From the NCBI GenBank assembly GCA_041821265.1, contig JBGUEQ010000016.1, forward strand, positions 20,687-84,686: a DNA stretch of 64,000 nucleotides, read 5' to 3'. Position 1 is the stretch's first letter; each line of letters opens with the position of its first letter. The translations under genes and the position numbers were made by a program. Of this stretch, positions 63,750 to 64,000 are shown in pieces. The stretch comes from Lachnotalea sp041821265 (GTDB lineage Bacteria > Bacillota > Clostridia > Lachnospirales > Lachnospiraceae). The notes under the pieces are model-generated. The model was not told where the DNA came from and did no database searches. It saw only the letters and a list, made by a program, of their open reading frames with translations.

Positions 63750-64000
63750 TTGGTCATGCCCTCGACCGATTAGTAACAGTCAGCTCCATACATTACTGCA
63801 CTTCCACCTCTGCCCTATCTACCTTGTAGTCTTCAAGGGGTCTTACTAGCCTACGCTATGGGATATCTCATCTTGAGGGGGGCTTCACGCTTAGATGCCT
63901 TCAGCGTTTATCCCTTCCAAACTTGGCTACTCTGCCATGCCGTTGGTCGACAACAGATACACCAGAGGTTTGTCCAACCCGGTCCTCTCGTACTAAGGTC
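63750..64000 (-). rRNA. 23S ribosomal RNA, 3' end (gene continues beyond window)
   Basis: Read on the minus strand, the last 250 bases hold the universal sarcin-ricin loop (AGTACGAGAGGACC) and end in GTTACTAATCGGTCGAGG, the usual 3' end of Firmicute 23S. The exact 3' end is taken as about 63750. It is followed directly by tRNA-Asn, tRNA-Glu and tRNA-Cys; no 5S rRNA is in this spacer. Confidence 0.95.

Noticed and set aside
63586..63849. An 87-codon gene on the plus strand
   Set aside because: It is the reverse strand of 23S rRNA and its spacer.

Overview
The window is AT-rich DNA from a motile, probably endospore-forming, low-G+C Firmicute. The gene content (BofA, a Tad pilus locus with DUF5702 and DUF6382/FHA proteins, a DUF6240-type protein beside flagellin, DUF951, the rpsF-ssb-rpsR block) fits the Lachnospiraceae (Clostridium cluster XIVa). 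Most genes are on the minus strand. No prophage, complete insertion sequence or CRISPR array was seen.

Layout. 1-4.2 kb: 3' part of murG, a HIT protein, a soluble histidine kinase, a flavodoxin-like/SCP2 protein and a rhomboid protease. 4.2-14.5 kb: one long minus-strand Tad (type IVb) pilus locus with two A24 prepilin peptidases, TadZ, TadA, TadB, an unusual TadC carrying an extracytoplasmic Ig-like insert, a 55-residue Flp-type pilin, a DUF5702 protein, two TadE-like pseudopilins and an FHA protein. 14.8-15.6 kb: bofA and a DUF2508 gene, divergent. 15.7-22.9 kb: flagellar block: fliS, flagellin, a 1090-residue protein with repeats and a FliK-like C-terminus, and a Maf-type (DUF115) flagellin glycosyltransferase. 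23-27.9 kb: VanX-like lipoprotein, SNF2 helicase, free-methionine-R-sulfoxide reductase.

28.3-45.5 kb is the most interesting region. All six pseudaminic acid genes are present (pseB, pseH, pseC at one end; pseI, pseG, pseF at the other). Between them is an uninterrupted run of twelve genes that make no sense for pseudaminic acid alone: an AMP-forming acyl ligase, LuxE-type acyl-protein synthetase, LuxC-type acyl reductase, two separate split transketolases (one N-half fused to a GNAT acetyltransferase), a FabZ/FabA-like dehydratase, an SDR reductase, a radical SAM enzyme, a stand-alone acyl carrier protein and a metallo-beta-lactamase-fold hydrolase. I read this as a candidate undescribed pathway that makes an acyl or branched substituent for the flagellar nonulosonic acid. 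A SigD (flagellar sigma factor) promoter lies before pseB, as before flagellin and the FliK-like gene, which ties glycan synthesis to flagellar assembly; the Maf protein would attach the sugar to flagellin.

45.8-49.8 kb: glgB, an intracellular GH13 amylase and a TetR regulator whose predicted operator lies inside its own promoter. 50.1-52.9 kb: a TPR/AAA-type ATPase. 52.9-54.1 kb: a stretch without a credible gene. 54.2-56.5 kb: an aconitase-family hydratase, preceded by the decayed remains of a MalT/LuxR-type regulator. 57.1-61.1 kb: rpsR, ssb, rpsF, DUF951, a sirtuin and a GT-C-like membrane protein. 61.3-64 kb: initiator tRNA, a GGDEF protein, then tRNA-Cys, tRNA-Glu and tRNA-Asn directly downstream of a 23S rRNA that runs out of the window, with no 5S gene between.

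Two families of short dispersed intergenic repeats recur in the window: a MITE-like element of about 132 bp built on a 27-bp palindrome, and a second hairpin-ended family.
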